A stretch of 44,927 nucleotides of DNA from JACPWY01 sp964603655 (lineage in GTDB: Bacteria; Bdellovibrionota; FAC87; UBA2466): contig CAZRVZ010000128.1 of assembly GCA_964603655.1 (NCBI GenBank), positions 1-44,927 of the forward strand, written 5' to 3'. The position numbers and the translations under genes were made by a program. The notes under the pieces are model-generated. The model searched no databases. It was not told where the DNA came from and saw only the letters and a list, made by a program, of their open reading frames with translations. Shown here one piece after another: positions 15,891-24,978 of this stretch; position 1 is the first letter of the stretch; the number at the start of each line of letters is the position of its first letter.

Positions 15891-16469
15891 ATGGCCGAGG
15901 CCGTCGCCAAAAAAGAAAAAAATGCACTCGTTCACCCAGCCGCCGATTTGAAGGCGGTACCGCCACCGTCCAAAAAGGACTGGATCGGGATGGCGCTTTT
16001 AGGAGTGGTAACCATCAATTTGATTGCTCTCGCGGGCATGGGCGTGCTGTTGCAAAAGATGTGGGGCCGACTGCACGAAGTCGCCGAGGTAGCCAAGAAG
16101 GCAGTCGAAAACCAAACTGAGGGCACGAAGTCCTCAGGCTTAGGGAAGGAGTTGGAGCCGTACAAGATGGGTCCGCTCTTCCCTCTCGAAAATATTCTCG
16201 TCAATATCAACAGCGATCAGGGACCTAAATTTCTTCAGGTACAGATGGAGCTGGAGTTGAATGATCCGGTCGTCGAGGACGAACTCAAGAAGAAAAAACC
16301 CATTTTGAGGGATGCGATCATCGTGCTCTTGTCGAGTCGCTCCTACCGGGAGTTGAGGGAATCGGAAGGAATGGCGAAGCTGCGTGCTGATCTGATTCGA
16401 TCCATCAATAGCCTTCTGTCCTCTGGAAAAGTGAAAGAGATCTACTTCACTCAGTTTCATCTCAATTAA
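15891..16469 (+). CDS. fliL: flagellar basal body protein FliL
   Basis: A 192-residue single-pass membrane protein at the flagellar motor that supports stator function. A basic cytoplasmic N-terminus is followed by one membrane helix (about 31-54, WIGMALLGVVTINLIAL) and a periplasmic SPFH-like domain with PLENILVNI, the KFLQVQMELEL strand and ILRDAIIVLLSSRSYREL, all typical of FliL. It ends with VKEIYFTQFHLN, the normal FliL end. GGAGG precedes the ATG. First gene of the flagellar export and switch operon. Confidence 0.92.
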   Translation: MAEAVAKKEKNALVHPAADLKAVPPPSKKDWIGMALLGVVTINLIALAGMGVLLQKMWGRLHEVAEVAKKAVENQTEGTKSSGLGKELEPYKMGPLFPLENILVNINSDQGPKFLQVQMELELNDPVVEDELKKKKPILRDAIIVLLSSRSYRELRESEGMAKLRADLIRSINSLLSSGKVKEIYFTQFHLN

Positions 16470-16488
16470 AACTTAAAGACAGGTATTT

Positions 16489-17484
16489 ATGGCGGAAGTA
16501 TTATCCCAGTCCGAAATTGATGCGCTTCTAGCGGCGGTGTCCATGGGTGACGTGGTAACGGATGCGCCCGTTGCGTTTGTTGAAGAGAATCAGGATTGGA
16601 TCGCTTACGATCTGACGTCACATGAAAAGTTCATTCATGGTCGTTTTGTGGGTCTTACCGGAATTCACCAACGGTTTTCCCAGTCCTTCCGGGCGACATT
16701 GACTCGGCTGCTCAAGCGAAATGTGGCCGTTTCGGTTGCGTCCACCGAGTTTCTGAAATTCCAAGACCACGCATCTACGATTACCGTACCTTCGGCACTC
16801 AATATCATCGCGATGAAAAACCTGAAGGATAATCTCATATTTCAGGTGGGGGCGAAATTCACCTATGCGATGGTGGATGCCTATTACGGCGGCGCCGAAC
16901 GGCCGTACTCCAAAATTGGAGGTCGCGAGGAATTCACAAATATCGAAGCGATGATGATTAAGAAATTGGCGTTGCTCGCACTGGTGGATCTTCAGGCAGC
17001 CTGGCGTTCGAATTTTCCATTAGAGTTGGAATATAAAAGGGTTGAGACAAATGCCAATTTCGTCGGAGACATCCAGCCGTCCGACAATGTGGCGGTCGTG
17101 ACGATAGATATCGATTTTGACAACCTGACCGGCTCGGTGGCTCTGGTTATACCGATGCGCCCTCTCGAGAAGATATCTCAGGCGCTGGCGGTTAACGCGA
17201 CCACCTTTGGAGATGAGGAGACTGAGCTTTGGGAACGGCACTGGTTGCAAGAAGTCAAAAAGACAGCGCTCGATCTGCGAGTGGAGCTTGGCTGCACTAG
17301 TAAGACGCTGAATTCGCTCCAAACGCTGAAAAAGGGAGATGTTCTTGCGCTCGATCAGGACGCCGGCGGTCAGCTGGCGGTTTTGGTCGAGGGCCAGCGC
17401 AAGCTCATGGGACTGATGGGGACGTGTCACGGCAACTCTGCTGTGCGGATCACCGAAATGGCAACGCAAACAGGAGGCAAATAA
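16489..17484 (+). CDS. fliM: flagellar motor switch protein FliM
   Basis: Middle component of the C-ring that binds phospho-CheY and sets rotation direction; 331 residues. The N-terminal peptide LSQSEIDALLAAV is the CheY-P binding site. The CheC-like middle domain contains HGRFVGLTGIHQRFSQSF and VDAYYGG. The C-terminal SpoA domain spans about residues 245-320. The stop overlaps the fliN start (TAATG), which gives coupled translation. Confidence 0.95.
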   Translation: MAEVLSQSEIDALLAAVSMGDVVTDAPVAFVEENQDWIAYDLTSHEKFIHGRFVGLTGIHQRFSQSFRATLTRLLKRNVAVSVASTEFLKFQDHASTITVPSALNIIAMKNLKDNLIFQVGAKFTYAMVDAYYGGAERPYSKIGGREEFTNIEAMMIKKLALLALVDLQAAWRSNFPLELEYKRVETNANFVGDIQPSDNVAVVTIDIDFDNLTGSVALVIPMRPLEKISQALAVNATTFGDEETELWERHWLQEVKKTALDLRVELGCTSKTLNSLQTLKKGDVLALDQDAGGQLAVLVEGQRKLMGLMGTCHGNSAVRITEMATQTGGK

Positions 17485-17846
17485 TGGAAAGCGCGAAGAA
17501 TTTCAATGACGAAACCGCACCCGATGTATCGGAGGAAGGTGCCACAGTACACAACTTAAATGTGGTTCCCGGGGACGTGGCCGCTAACGGACTCGAGTTT
17601 GTTCTCGATATTCCGGTCAAGGTCACCGTCGAGGTCGGTCGCACCCGCATTCTTGTCGAGGATCTTCTTAAGCTCCATAAGGGTAGCGTGATCGAGCTCT
17701 CTAAACTGGCTGGCGAGTCGCTTGAGGTATTGGTGAACGATCGAGTGGTTGCGCGTGGAGAGGTCATCGTGATTAACGAGAAATTCGGGATCCGTTTGAC
17801 CGATATCGTAAACCACGAGCAACGCATTCGGGATTTGGGAAAATAG
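17484..17846 (+). CDS. fliN: flagellar motor switch protein FliN
   Basis: Bottom component of the C-ring, 120 residues. The SpoA domain covers most of the protein: LDIPVKVTVEVGRTRI, LLKLHKGSVIELSKLAGE, LEVLVNDRVVARGEVIVI and FGIRLTDI. The ATG overlaps the fliM stop and has GGAGG upstream, which decides it over the longer frame open from 17424. Confidence 0.95.
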   Translation: MESAKNFNDETAPDVSEEGATVHNLNVVPGDVAANGLEFVLDIPVKVTVEVGRTRILVEDLLKLHKGSVIELSKLAGESLEVLVNDRVVARGEVIVINEKFGIRLTDIVNHEQRIRDLGK

Positions 17847-17855
17847 GTGAGGCGC

Positions 17856-18686
17856 ATGACGAAAACTCTGATTGTCATCAGTTTTTGGAGCAGCCTGTCC
17901 GCTATGGCAGTCTCCGAGATTCGTGATGTAATCATCGATGGCGAGGGGGTTGCAACGACAAAGGTGCAGTGCCTGGGTTGCGACGACCGTGCGCCGACGG
18001 TGCGCATTCAAAGCAATCAGATCGAGTTGACGTGGGCCGACGCGCAGCTTGCTGAGAAGCATCACGGTAAATTGGAAATTACGGATCCGCACCCGCTCAT
18101 TTCGCGGTTGAGCCTCTTTTCTTCCGAGCCGGATTCCGTAAAGGGTGTGATAACTGTTCGTGGCTCCACGGAAGACCTCGAGAGACGGGTTCACGTGAGT
18201 AACAACTCGAACGGCAGCACTTTACAGTTGGCATTTCCTAACGGTACCAGCGAAGCCCTAGCGCTCCTGCGACACCAGGAGGATGCCCCGCTAAAAGCCG
18301 CTCTCGATGGTCAGAATATCATCACCCCTCGGTTCGGAGGTTTTCAGTGGATGGGGCTACTTGCCGTAATTCTGCTGGCGGGTGCGACCAGCTTTTTTGG
18401 CGCTCGCTGGATTAAGACAAAGGGGAAGCTCTCAGGGAGCCGTAAGTTTTTGATTGAAAAGGTGGCCCAAGTTCCGCTCGACGCAAAAGCGTCGGTGTGC
18501 CTTCTGAAGGTTGGGGGGGAGCTTGTGCTTGTCGGTGTTACGGGCCAAAACGTATCGTTTTTGTCATCAATGCCGAGACTACAGGAACAGTATGATTCGG
18601 AGTCGGGTTTGGAGCGACGAGCCTTCAAGGATGCGGTTGAAGAGGAGTTCCTCCGAATCAAGAGCACGCCGTCTTTAGCGGCCTAA
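17856..18686 (+). CDS. fliO: flagellar export protein FliO with a large periplasmic N-terminal domain
   Basis: A 276-residue protein that helps assemble the FliP ring of the export gate. A signal-like segment (TLIVISFWSSLSAMAV) leads into about 145 periplasmic residues with a CLGC pair and beta-rich sequence. A membrane helix (WMGLLAVILLAGATSFFGA) follows, then a cytoplasmic FliO domain with KFLIEKVAQVPLDAKAS, LLKVGGELVLVGVTGQNV and SFLSSMP. The periplasmic part is much larger than in the short enteric FliO and resembles AMIN-type domains only loosely. The start is the ATG at 17856; GTG 17847 is possible. Its place between fliN and fliP supports the name. Confidence 0.85.
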   Translation: MTKTLIVISFWSSLSAMAVSEIRDVIIDGEGVATTKVQCLGCDDRAPTVRIQSNQIELTWADAQLAEKHHGKLEITDPHPLISRLSLFSSEPDSVKGVITVRGSTEDLERRVHVSNNSNGSTLQLAFPNGTSEALALLRHQEDAPLKAALDGQNIITPRFGGFQWMGLLAVILLAGATSFFGARWIKTKGKLSGSRKFLIEKVAQVPLDAKASVCLLKVGGELVLVGVTGQNVSFLSSMPRLQEQYDSESGLERRAFKDAVEEEFLRIKSTPSLAA

Positions 18687-18691
18687 TAAAC

Positions 18692-19447
18692 ATGATTCCC
18701 AATTTTTTAATGTTGAGCGTGATCGCTGGAAGTGCGTCCAAGGATGCGATGGCCGCGGTGTCTTCGGTGGCCGGGATACCTGCCCTGCAACTGTCTCTCG
18801 GAAACGTTAACTCCCCGGATCAGGCGGCAGTCGTGCTGAAAATCCTTGCGCTCCTGACCATACTTTCGCTCGCGCCCTCGTTATTGATTATGGTGACGAG
18901 TTTCGTTCGTATCGTCATTGTCCTGTCATTTCTTCGTCAGGCAATCGGTACTCAGGTGCTGCCCCCGAATCAGTTGATTGTCGGCCTTTCGCTCTTTCTC
19001 ACCTTTTTCGTAATGGCTCCGGTCTGGAAGACCCTCCATGAACAGGCGCTGATGCCCTATATGGATGAAAAGATTTCGGGAAAGGAGGCGATTGCCTACT
19101 CGGAAACCTCTCTCCGGCAATTCATGTTTAAGCAGACCCGTGACAAGGATTTAGGGCTCTTTGTGAAATTGGCCAAGATCTCTCAGCCGAAAACGCGTTC
19201 CGATGTGCCAACCTACCTGCTCATTCCCGCCTTCATGATTTCGGAGCTCAAAACCGCCTTCCAGATCGGTTTTATGATCTACATCCCATTTTTGGTTTTG
19301 GACATGGTCGTCGCCTCAATTCTTATGGCGATGGGCATGATGATGCTACCTCCGGTAATCATTTCACTACCATTCAAATTAATTCTCTTTGTGCTCGTGG
19401 ACGGTTGGCAGCTGATAGTTGGCAGCCTGGTTAAAAGTTTCGGCTAG
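18692..19447 (+). CDS. fliP: flagellar type III export gate protein FliP
   Basis: A 251-residue core protein of the export gate with an N-terminal signal region and four membrane helices. Signatures are LLTILSLAPSLLIMVTSFVR, VLSFLRQAIGTQ, PPNQLIVGLSLFLTFFVMAP and FMISELKTAFQIGFMIYIPF. The last helix region has MGMMMLPPVIISLPFKLILF. Length and motifs are standard. There is no strong ribosome binding site; a five-base gap to fliO suggests reinitiation. Confidence 0.96.
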   Translation: MIPNFLMLSVIAGSASKDAMAAVSSVAGIPALQLSLGNVNSPDQAAVVLKILALLTILSLAPSLLIMVTSFVRIVIVLSFLRQAIGTQVLPPNQLIVGLSLFLTFFVMAPVWKTLHEQALMPYMDEKISGKEAIAYSETSLRQFMFKQTRDKDLGLFVKLAKISQPKTRSDVPTYLLIPAFMISELKTAFQIGFMIYIPFLVLDMVVASILMAMGMMMLPPVIISLPFKLILFVLVDGWQLIVGSLVKSFG

Positions 19448-19469
19448 TCGCCAGAGAAAACTACCCTCT

Positions 19470-19739
19470 ATGCAAAATGAAATGATTCTCGATATCACCC
19501 GTGGGGCGTTGAAGACGGTGGTTCTTCTTTCGGCTCCCATGTTGGTGTTCGGCCTGGTCGTTGGTGTCATGACTAACGTTTTTCAGGCGGTGACTCAGAT
19601 TACCGAAAATACCCTATCGTTCGTACCCAAGCTGGCCGCCATGATGATTGCCTTGGTTTTATTCTCTCCATGGATGTTGGATATCATCATCGACTTCACG
19701 ACCCAGATATTTGAAAGCATTCCGAGCGCGATCCGATGA
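19470..19739 (+). CDS. fliQ: flagellar export gate protein FliQ
   Basis: An 89-residue export gate protein with two membrane helices: LLSAPMLVFGLVVGVMTNVF, then AAMMIALVLFSPWMLDIIID. The QAVTQITENTLSFVPKL loop is the family signature. ATG 19470 gives the standard length; the frame extends upstream into the end of fliP but has no better start. The stop overlaps the fliR start. Confidence 0.94.
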   Translation: MQNEMILDITRGALKTVVLLSAPMLVFGLVVGVMTNVFQAVTQITENTLSFVPKLAAMMIALVLFSPWMLDIIIDFTTQIFESIPSAIR

Positions 19740-20521
19740 GTGCACTTTATCCAACCGATCCGCTTCAATACCTGGCTGTCCTTACGATATTTCTGCGGGT
19801 CTTGGGATTGTTTCTTATGGTACCCATTTTCTCCCATCGTGCCATTCCGATGATCATCAAGATTCTTCTCGCTCTCAGCCTTTCATTGGCCATTCACCCG
19901 ATCGTCGGTCGGTATCTGGACGCCATTCCGACGACACTCGGTGGGTTGGCATGGATTGCTCTGCGGGAAACGGGAATTGGTCTGGCGATGGGATTTGTCG
20001 CACAAATTACCTTTGAGGCCATCAGTTTAGGTGCCCATTTCGTGGGTTTCCAGATGGGATTTGGAACGGCGACGCTACTGGATCCACAATCTCAGGCATC
20101 CGTATCCATTCTAACTCCCTTTCAGGGTTGGCTCGCCATGCTGGTTTTTCTTTTGGCCGATTTTCATCATGGTGTCTTGCAGGTTTTCGTGAGGAGTTTC
20201 GAGGTGACGAGCCTGTTTGGCGCCAATGTATTTAATCACGACTCGGCTCTGCAGTTCCTGATTACAATGACAGGTCAGCTATTTGTTCTATCGGTGCAGA
20301 TGGCGGCACCCTTCACCTTCCTGATGCTCGTGTGTAATATTCTGGTCGGGCTTTTATCCAGGCTGTTGCCACAAATGAATATTTTACTTTTCAGTTTTCC
20401 CATCACGATCACGTTGGGCCTGGGCGCGATGTATGTTCTCACTCCCGAAATACTGGATTATTTCGAGCGCGTTCTGGGCGATGTGGCCGTAAATCTGGCT
20501 GAAATGATGCGTACAGCATAA
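19736..20521 (+). CDS. fliR: flagellar export gate protein FliR
   Basis: A 261-residue gate protein with about six membrane helices. Visible signatures are FLRVLGLFLMVPIFSHRAIP, LRETGIGLAMGFVAQITFEA and GFQMGFGTATLLDP. A C-terminal NILLFSFPITITLGLGA helix follows. The ATG overlaps the fliQ stop by four bases (ATGA). Confidence 0.95.
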   Translation: MSALYPTDPLQYLAVLTIFLRVLGLFLMVPIFSHRAIPMIIKILLALSLSLAIHPIVGRYLDAIPTTLGGLAWIALRETGIGLAMGFVAQITFEAISLGAHFVGFQMGFGTATLLDPQSQASVSILTPFQGWLAMLVFLLADFHHGVLQVFVRSFEVTSLFGANVFNHDSALQFLITMTGQLFVLSVQMAAPFTFLMLVCNILVGLLSRLLPQMNILLFSFPITITLGLGAMYVLTPEILDYFERVLGDVAVNLAEMMRTA

Positions 20522-20554
20522 GACTAACCAAGACTAATGGCGGGTGGAGCTTAA

Positions 20555-21658
20555 GTGGCGTCCCTATTTGATTCAGACGAAGACAGAACAGAATCAGCGA
20601 CCGCTTTTAGGCGGGATGAGTTCCGCAAGCAAGGTTCCGTCGCGCTCAGCCGTGAACTCGTCGGAGTGGCACTCATACTGGGAGCGCTCCTGACGCTCCA
20701 CGCATCCGGGTCCTTGTTTTTGGATCGGTTCGGAATCCTGGCCAATCGGTTCTTTAAAATTCCAGCAGGCTGGGACATCGATAAGGCGAAGGTTATCGAG
20801 TTGGGAGCGGATGCGCTCACGGCGGGAGTCGCGATGTCCGGGCCGCTGCTCGCGGTGGTTCTGGTAATCGCTGCCCTTGCCTGCGTGGCACAGGTTGGAT
20901 GGCTCGTTTCGTGGGAGCCGCTCACGCCGAAATGGGAGCGCATTGATCCGGTGGCCGGTTTCGGTCGTCTGTTTTCCTCACGGGGTCTGGTCGAGGCGGT
21001 TAAAGCAGTGCTCAAGCTGGGACTTGGGGCCTTCGTATTGTGGTGGTTCATCAGCCGCCAGACGGAAAAGCTGCCGCTTTTTTACAGTAAGACCATCGGA
21101 GAGGGAGCAGTGATGACCCTCAAGGGGCTGTTCGATTTCGTGATGGTCGCCCTTGCTCTGTTTTTAGTACCGGGAGTTTTAGACTATCTCTACCAGCGAT
21201 TTCAGTTGGAGAAGCAGATGCGCATGACCCGAAGGGAAGCCAAGGATGAAGTCCGGCTTCGGGAAGGCGACCCTCTCATGCGCCATCGAATTCGGAGCCT
21301 GCAACGTCGTATCGCTTCCAGGCGGATGATGGAGAGTGTTCCGAAGGCCGATGTGGTTGTGACCAACCCGACCCACCTTGCGGTTGCGTTGAAATACGAT
21401 CAGAAAACGATGGAGGCGCCTCGGGTGGTTGCCAAGGGGGCTGGACTCATCGCTCAAAAAATTCGGGAAATTGCACGGGCTCACGGAATTCCGATAGTCG
21501 AGAATAAACCTCTCGCCCGTACGCTCTTTCGCAGGATCGACGTCAATCGGGCTGTCCCCCGCGAGTTGTATAAGGCGGTGGCCGAGGTGATGACCTACGT
21601 CTATCGGTTGAGGGGATTTCGTGGGGTCCCGGGGGCGGCCGCACCCGCGACGCAATAG
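20555..21658 (+). CDS. flhB: flagellar export switch protein FlhB
   Basis: A 367-residue export gate protein that switches substrate class from rod/hook to filament proteins. It has an N-terminal cytoplasmic segment rich in charge (DEDRTESATAFRRDEFRKQG), four membrane helices and the cytoplasmic domain. The autocleavage site NPTH is intact (residues 271-274, VVTNPTHLAVALKYD). PLARTLFRRIDVNRAVPREL is also standard. It uses a GTG start with GGAG at good spacing. Confidence 0.96.
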   Translation: MASLFDSDEDRTESATAFRRDEFRKQGSVALSRELVGVALILGALLTLHASGSLFLDRFGILANRFFKIPAGWDIDKAKVIELGADALTAGVAMSGPLLAVVLVIAALACVAQVGWLVSWEPLTPKWERIDPVAGFGRLFSSRGLVEAVKAVLKLGLGAFVLWWFISRQTEKLPLFYSKTIGEGAVMTLKGLFDFVMVALALFLVPGVLDYLYQRFQLEKQMRMTRREAKDEVRLREGDPLMRHRIRSLQRRIASRRMMESVPKADVVVTNPTHLAVALKYDQKTMEAPRVVAKGAGLIAQKIREIARAHGIPIVENKPLARTLFRRIDVNRAVPRELYKAVAEVMTYVYRLRGFRGVPGAAAPATQ

Positions 21659-21667
21659 GAAAGAATC

Positions 21668-23740
21668 ATGGATAGCTTCAAGACAGTTTTCAATCGCATT
21701 CTCAAACACAGCGATCTGGTTATTCCCCTTGGCATTATCGGAATGTTGGTTGTTCTGATTCTGCCGGTTCCGGCCTGGCTCATGGATATCTTAATCGTAT
21801 CCAATCTCACGCTGAGTATCGCGATTCTGTTGGTGTCGGTCTACACGGGGCGTCCCCTGGAATTCTCCGTGTTGCCGACAGTGCTCCTAATTGCAACTTT
21901 GTTTCGGCTCGGGATCAATGTCGCATCCATCCGACTCATTCTGTTACACGGGCACGAAGGGCCGGGGGCGGTGGGACACGTGATCGAGACGTTTGGAAAT
22001 TTTGTCGTCGGTGGCAGCTATATTGTTGGGCTGGTGGTGTTCGTTATTTTGATCATTATCAATTTTATCGTGGTGACTAAGGGGTCCGGACGAGTTGCCG
22101 AGGTGGCGGCACGATTTATTCTCGATGCAATGCCCGGAAAACAGATGGCTATCGATGCCGATCTCAACGCAGGATTGATCAATCAGGAGCAGGCACGTGA
22201 GCGCCGGAGAAAGGTCGAGATCGAGGCCGATTTCTACGGGGCCATGGACGGCGCCAGCAAATTCGTCCGTGGCGACGCCATTGCTGCAATTCTGATCACG
22301 TTGATCAATATCATCGGCGGGTTTGCTATTGGCGTGTTTCAGCAGGGACTCCCCATGGCCTCAGCGGCCCAGATCTACACGCTAATGACGATCGGCGACG
22401 GACTGGTCAGTCAGATCCCATCGCTCCTGGTGTCGGTCGCGGCCGGCATAGTGGTCACCCGAGCCACGACGGGTACCAATCTATCGAGTGAAGTAACTTC
22501 TCAATTGTTTTTGCAGCCTCGGGCCATGTCCGTGACAGCTGGGATTTTGTTTCTTTTGGGATTGTTACCCGGGCTGCCCGTGACCCCGTTTTGGATGTTT
22601 GGCGGTCTGGTCGCGGCAATTGCCTTTGCGGTTAGTAATCACCAGAAAGAGAAGAGTGACGAGGAAACCACCAAGGAGCGGCGTCAGGCCGAGATGAGTG
22701 CAACCGATACTAGTGTGCCGCCCGAGGTGGATGTGCTGGAGCTCAAGGTTGGGTACGGGCTGGTATCGCTGGTGGAATCGGACAAGTGTGAGCTGGTCGA
22801 ACGGATCTTCGGTATTCGTCGGGAATTTGCCAAGGAGCTGGGTATCATCGTCCCCAAGGTTCACATCAAGGATGACCTGGAGTTACAACCAACGGAATAC
22901 GGAATTCTGATCCGCGGAATCGCCATTGGAAAGGGTGAGTTGATGGCCGGCTGCTCGCTCGCGATGAATCCAAGCGGCGGAGAAAATACGATGAGCGGGA
23001 TCGAGACTAAAGAGCCGGTTTTCGGGATATCGGCGCTATGGATACCCGAGAAGTCTCGTGAACGGGCCCAGGCATCGGGTTACACCGTCGTGGATCACCC
23101 GACCGTAATTGCTACACACCTTTCTGAGGTTATCAGGCGTTACGCTAGCGAGCTTATCGGGCGGCAGGAGATGCAGGGACTGGTAGAAAATCTGCAAAAG
23201 ACCCACCCCAAGGTCGTTGAAGAGCTCATTCCCAATCTCTGCACCCTCGGCACGGTTTTAAAGGTTTGCCAGAATCTGCTCAAGGAGCAGGTGCCCGTCC
23301 GGGATCTACTGACGATATTGGAAACACTCGCCAATTACGGCCTAACGGTAAAAGACCCGGATACGCTTACTGAGTATTGTCGCTGGGCCCTGGCCCGAAC
23401 GATTACACACAGGCTTTCGGTGGGGACCAATCTGATGGAGGTTCTCAATCTTTCTCCGGAAACGGAAGGGTTGATTTTAAAATCGTACCAAAAGAACGAC
23501 AAGGGTGTGCACCTTAATCTGGACCCGGGATTTTTCGAAAAGCTCGTGCTCGCAATTCAGCGCGCTATCGAAGCAAATGTGTTCGAGAGTGGCAATCCAA
23601 CGCTGATCGTTCAGCCCTCGATTCGAAGTCATCTCAAAAAACTTTTGGATAGGTTTGTTCCGAACCTCAACATCATCTCGGCGAACGAGATTGCCGCGTT
23701 TGCGAGGGTGAAGAGCCTTGCGACCGTGGATGTGACTTAG
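21668..23740 (+). CDS. flhA: flagellar export gate protein FlhA
   Basis: A 690-residue export gate protein with about eight N-terminal membrane helices and a large cytoplasmic ring domain. The FHIPEP-family loop is intact: RFILDAMPGKQMAIDADLNA, then GLINQEQARERR and EADFYGAMDGASKFVRGD. The C-terminal domain contains LATVDVT at the end. AGGAA precedes the ATG. The gap of 38 bases to flhF is the largest between flhB and flhG. Confidence 0.97.
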   Translation: MDSFKTVFNRILKHSDLVIPLGIIGMLVVLILPVPAWLMDILIVSNLTLSIAILLVSVYTGRPLEFSVLPTVLLIATLFRLGINVASIRLILLHGHEGPGAVGHVIETFGNFVVGGSYIVGLVVFVILIIINFIVVTKGSGRVAEVAARFILDAMPGKQMAIDADLNAGLINQEQARERRRKVEIEADFYGAMDGASKFVRGDAIAAILITLINIIGGFAIGVFQQGLPMASAAQIYTLMTIGDGLVSQIPSLLVSVAAGIVVTRATTGTNLSSEVTSQLFLQPRAMSVTAGILFLLGLLPGLPVTPFWMFGGLVAAIAFAVSNHQKEKSDEETTKERRQAEMSATDTSVPPEVDVLELKVGYGLVSLVESDKCELVERIFGIRREFAKELGIIVPKVHIKDDLELQPTEYGILIRGIAIGKGELMAGCSLAMNPSGGENTMSGIETKEPVFGISALWIPEKSRERAQASGYTVVDHPTVIATHLSEVIRRYASELIGRQEMQGLVENLQKTHPKVVEELIPNLCTLGTVLKVCQNLLKEQVPVRDLLTILETLANYGLTVKDPDTLTEYCRWALARTITHRLSVGTNLMEVLNLSPETEGLILKSYQKNDKGVHLNLDPGFFEKLVLAIQRAIEANVFESGNPTLIVQPSIRSHLKKLLDRFVPNLNIISANEIAAFARVKSLATVDVT

Positions 23741-23778
23741 GGTCTGATCAGTTCCTTAGGAAATGCTAGGGGTCAATT

Positions 23779-24978
23779 ATGCAGGTGAGAAAATTCGAAG
23801 CGTCGTCACTCGATGAAGCGCTCGGACTCGTAAAACAGTCCCTGGGACCTAACGCGCTCATTTTATCATCTCAACAAAGACGACAACGATGGTTTAACAA
23901 GGAGTGTGTCGAGGTAACTGCCGCGTTCGAGCCGCCGAAAGAGTCCCCGGTTCGGAGCTTAGAGCAGGTTTTTGACGAGCAGTCCCTTTACGAGATATTT
24001 CCACACCGGCGTGGCCGTTACGGGAACAAACGTTTGGGTGATCAACCCGAGCCATCACGGAAGGTGGAGCGGACGAGCGGGGTGTCCAAGGGGCATGGCG
24101 CGAACGACGCGCGAGGAGTCAAGGGTGATGACCTGACCCAGCGTCCAGAACAATTCGACAGCGCCGTTAGCGGACACCATCGGTCCCCGCGTTATATCGA
24201 TATTCCGGGAAACCGAAAGCGCAGCACGCATGCGACCCGCATCGAAGACAGGTTTTTGGGACTCGGTCTGTCGGCTAACCTTGCCAAAGACCTCGCAAAC
24301 CAGCTGGTTTTCGATTATCCGCAAAAAGATTTGGCCGTTAGCCCCATGCTTGAAAAGGCCATGGCGCGTCTGTTGGCCGAGCGTATACGGTGTGCGGGGC
24401 AAGAAACCGTATGGTCGGGCGGCGACTGGGTTCCCATTGGGCTGTCGGGAAGTGGGCGAACGACATTCCTGGTCAAATTGGCGCTCTTGGCACGCTCGCG
24501 CGGCCGCAGCGCATCGTTGGTGAGCCTGGATAGCTCACGTTTGATGGCTCGCGAGGCTCTTCAAAATTATTCCCGCCTTATCCACATTCCCTTTTATAGC
24601 GAAAAAAATTACCTGCGTTCCAAGGAAGCGAACAAGTTTATCGATTGTCCGAGCCTTCCAATCGGCGGGAGTCTGGACGATTGGGAGCGTTTCGAAAGGT
24701 GCGTGGACAAAAAACGAAGTTTCCTGGTTCTCGACGCGACGATGCGCCTGAAAGAGGCGGAGCGCCTGCTCGAGCAGGTCAGTCGTTTTTCTCCTGTCGG
24801 AGTCGTCGTGACAAAGGTTGATTTGGCAATGGAGCTTGGGCCGATTTTCGAATTCCTCAGGGCTTCAAAACTTCCCCTGATGGCAATTTCGCACTCCCAA
24901 GGTTTCAAGGTCCCAATCCGGTTTCTGGACGAAAAGGAATTTGGTCTGTTAATCATTCGCCAAGGAGTGTTTGAATGA
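23779..24978 (+). CDS. flhF: FlhF, SRP-type GTPase homologue with degenerate nucleotide-binding motifs
   Basis: FlhF normally is an SRP-family GTPase that sets flagellar number and polar position. The 399 residues follow the FlhF plan: N-terminal B domain (MQVRKFEASSLDEALGLVKQ, SLGPNALILSSQQ), a long charged linker (about 55-150), then the NG domain. The G motifs deviate. G1 is GLSGSGRTT (221-229) with Arg227 where the P-loop Lys is expected. The G2 segment is SLDSSRL rather than LDTYR. G3 is IDCPSLP (288-294) rather than DTAGR. G4 TKVD (345-348) is kept. GTP hydrolysis is therefore doubtful. The stop overlaps the flhG start by four bases. Confidence 0.88.
   Translation: MQVRKFEASSLDEALGLVKQSLGPNALILSSQQRRQRWFNKECVEVTAAFEPPKESPVRSLEQVFDEQSLYEIFPHRRGRYGNKRLGDQPEPSRKVERTSGVSKGHGANDARGVKGDDLTQRPEQFDSAVSGHHRSPRYIDIPGNRKRSTHATRIEDRFLGLGLSANLAKDLANQLVFDYPQKDLAVSPMLEKAMARLLAERIRCAGQETVWSGGDWVPIGLSGSGRTTFLVKLALLARSRGRSASLVSLDSSRLMAREALQNYSRLIHIPFYSEKNYLRSKEANKFIDCPSLPIGGSLDDWERFERCVDKKRSFLVLDATMRLKEAERLLEQVSRFSPVGVVVTKVDLAMELGPIFEFLRASKLPLMAISHSQGFKVPIRFLDEKEFGLLIIRQGVFE

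Noticed and set aside
20555..21658. FlhB as a type III secretion (virulence) paralogue
   Set aside because: It lies between fliR and flhA in a complete flagellar gene order with an intact NPTH site, so the flagellar assignment is simpler.
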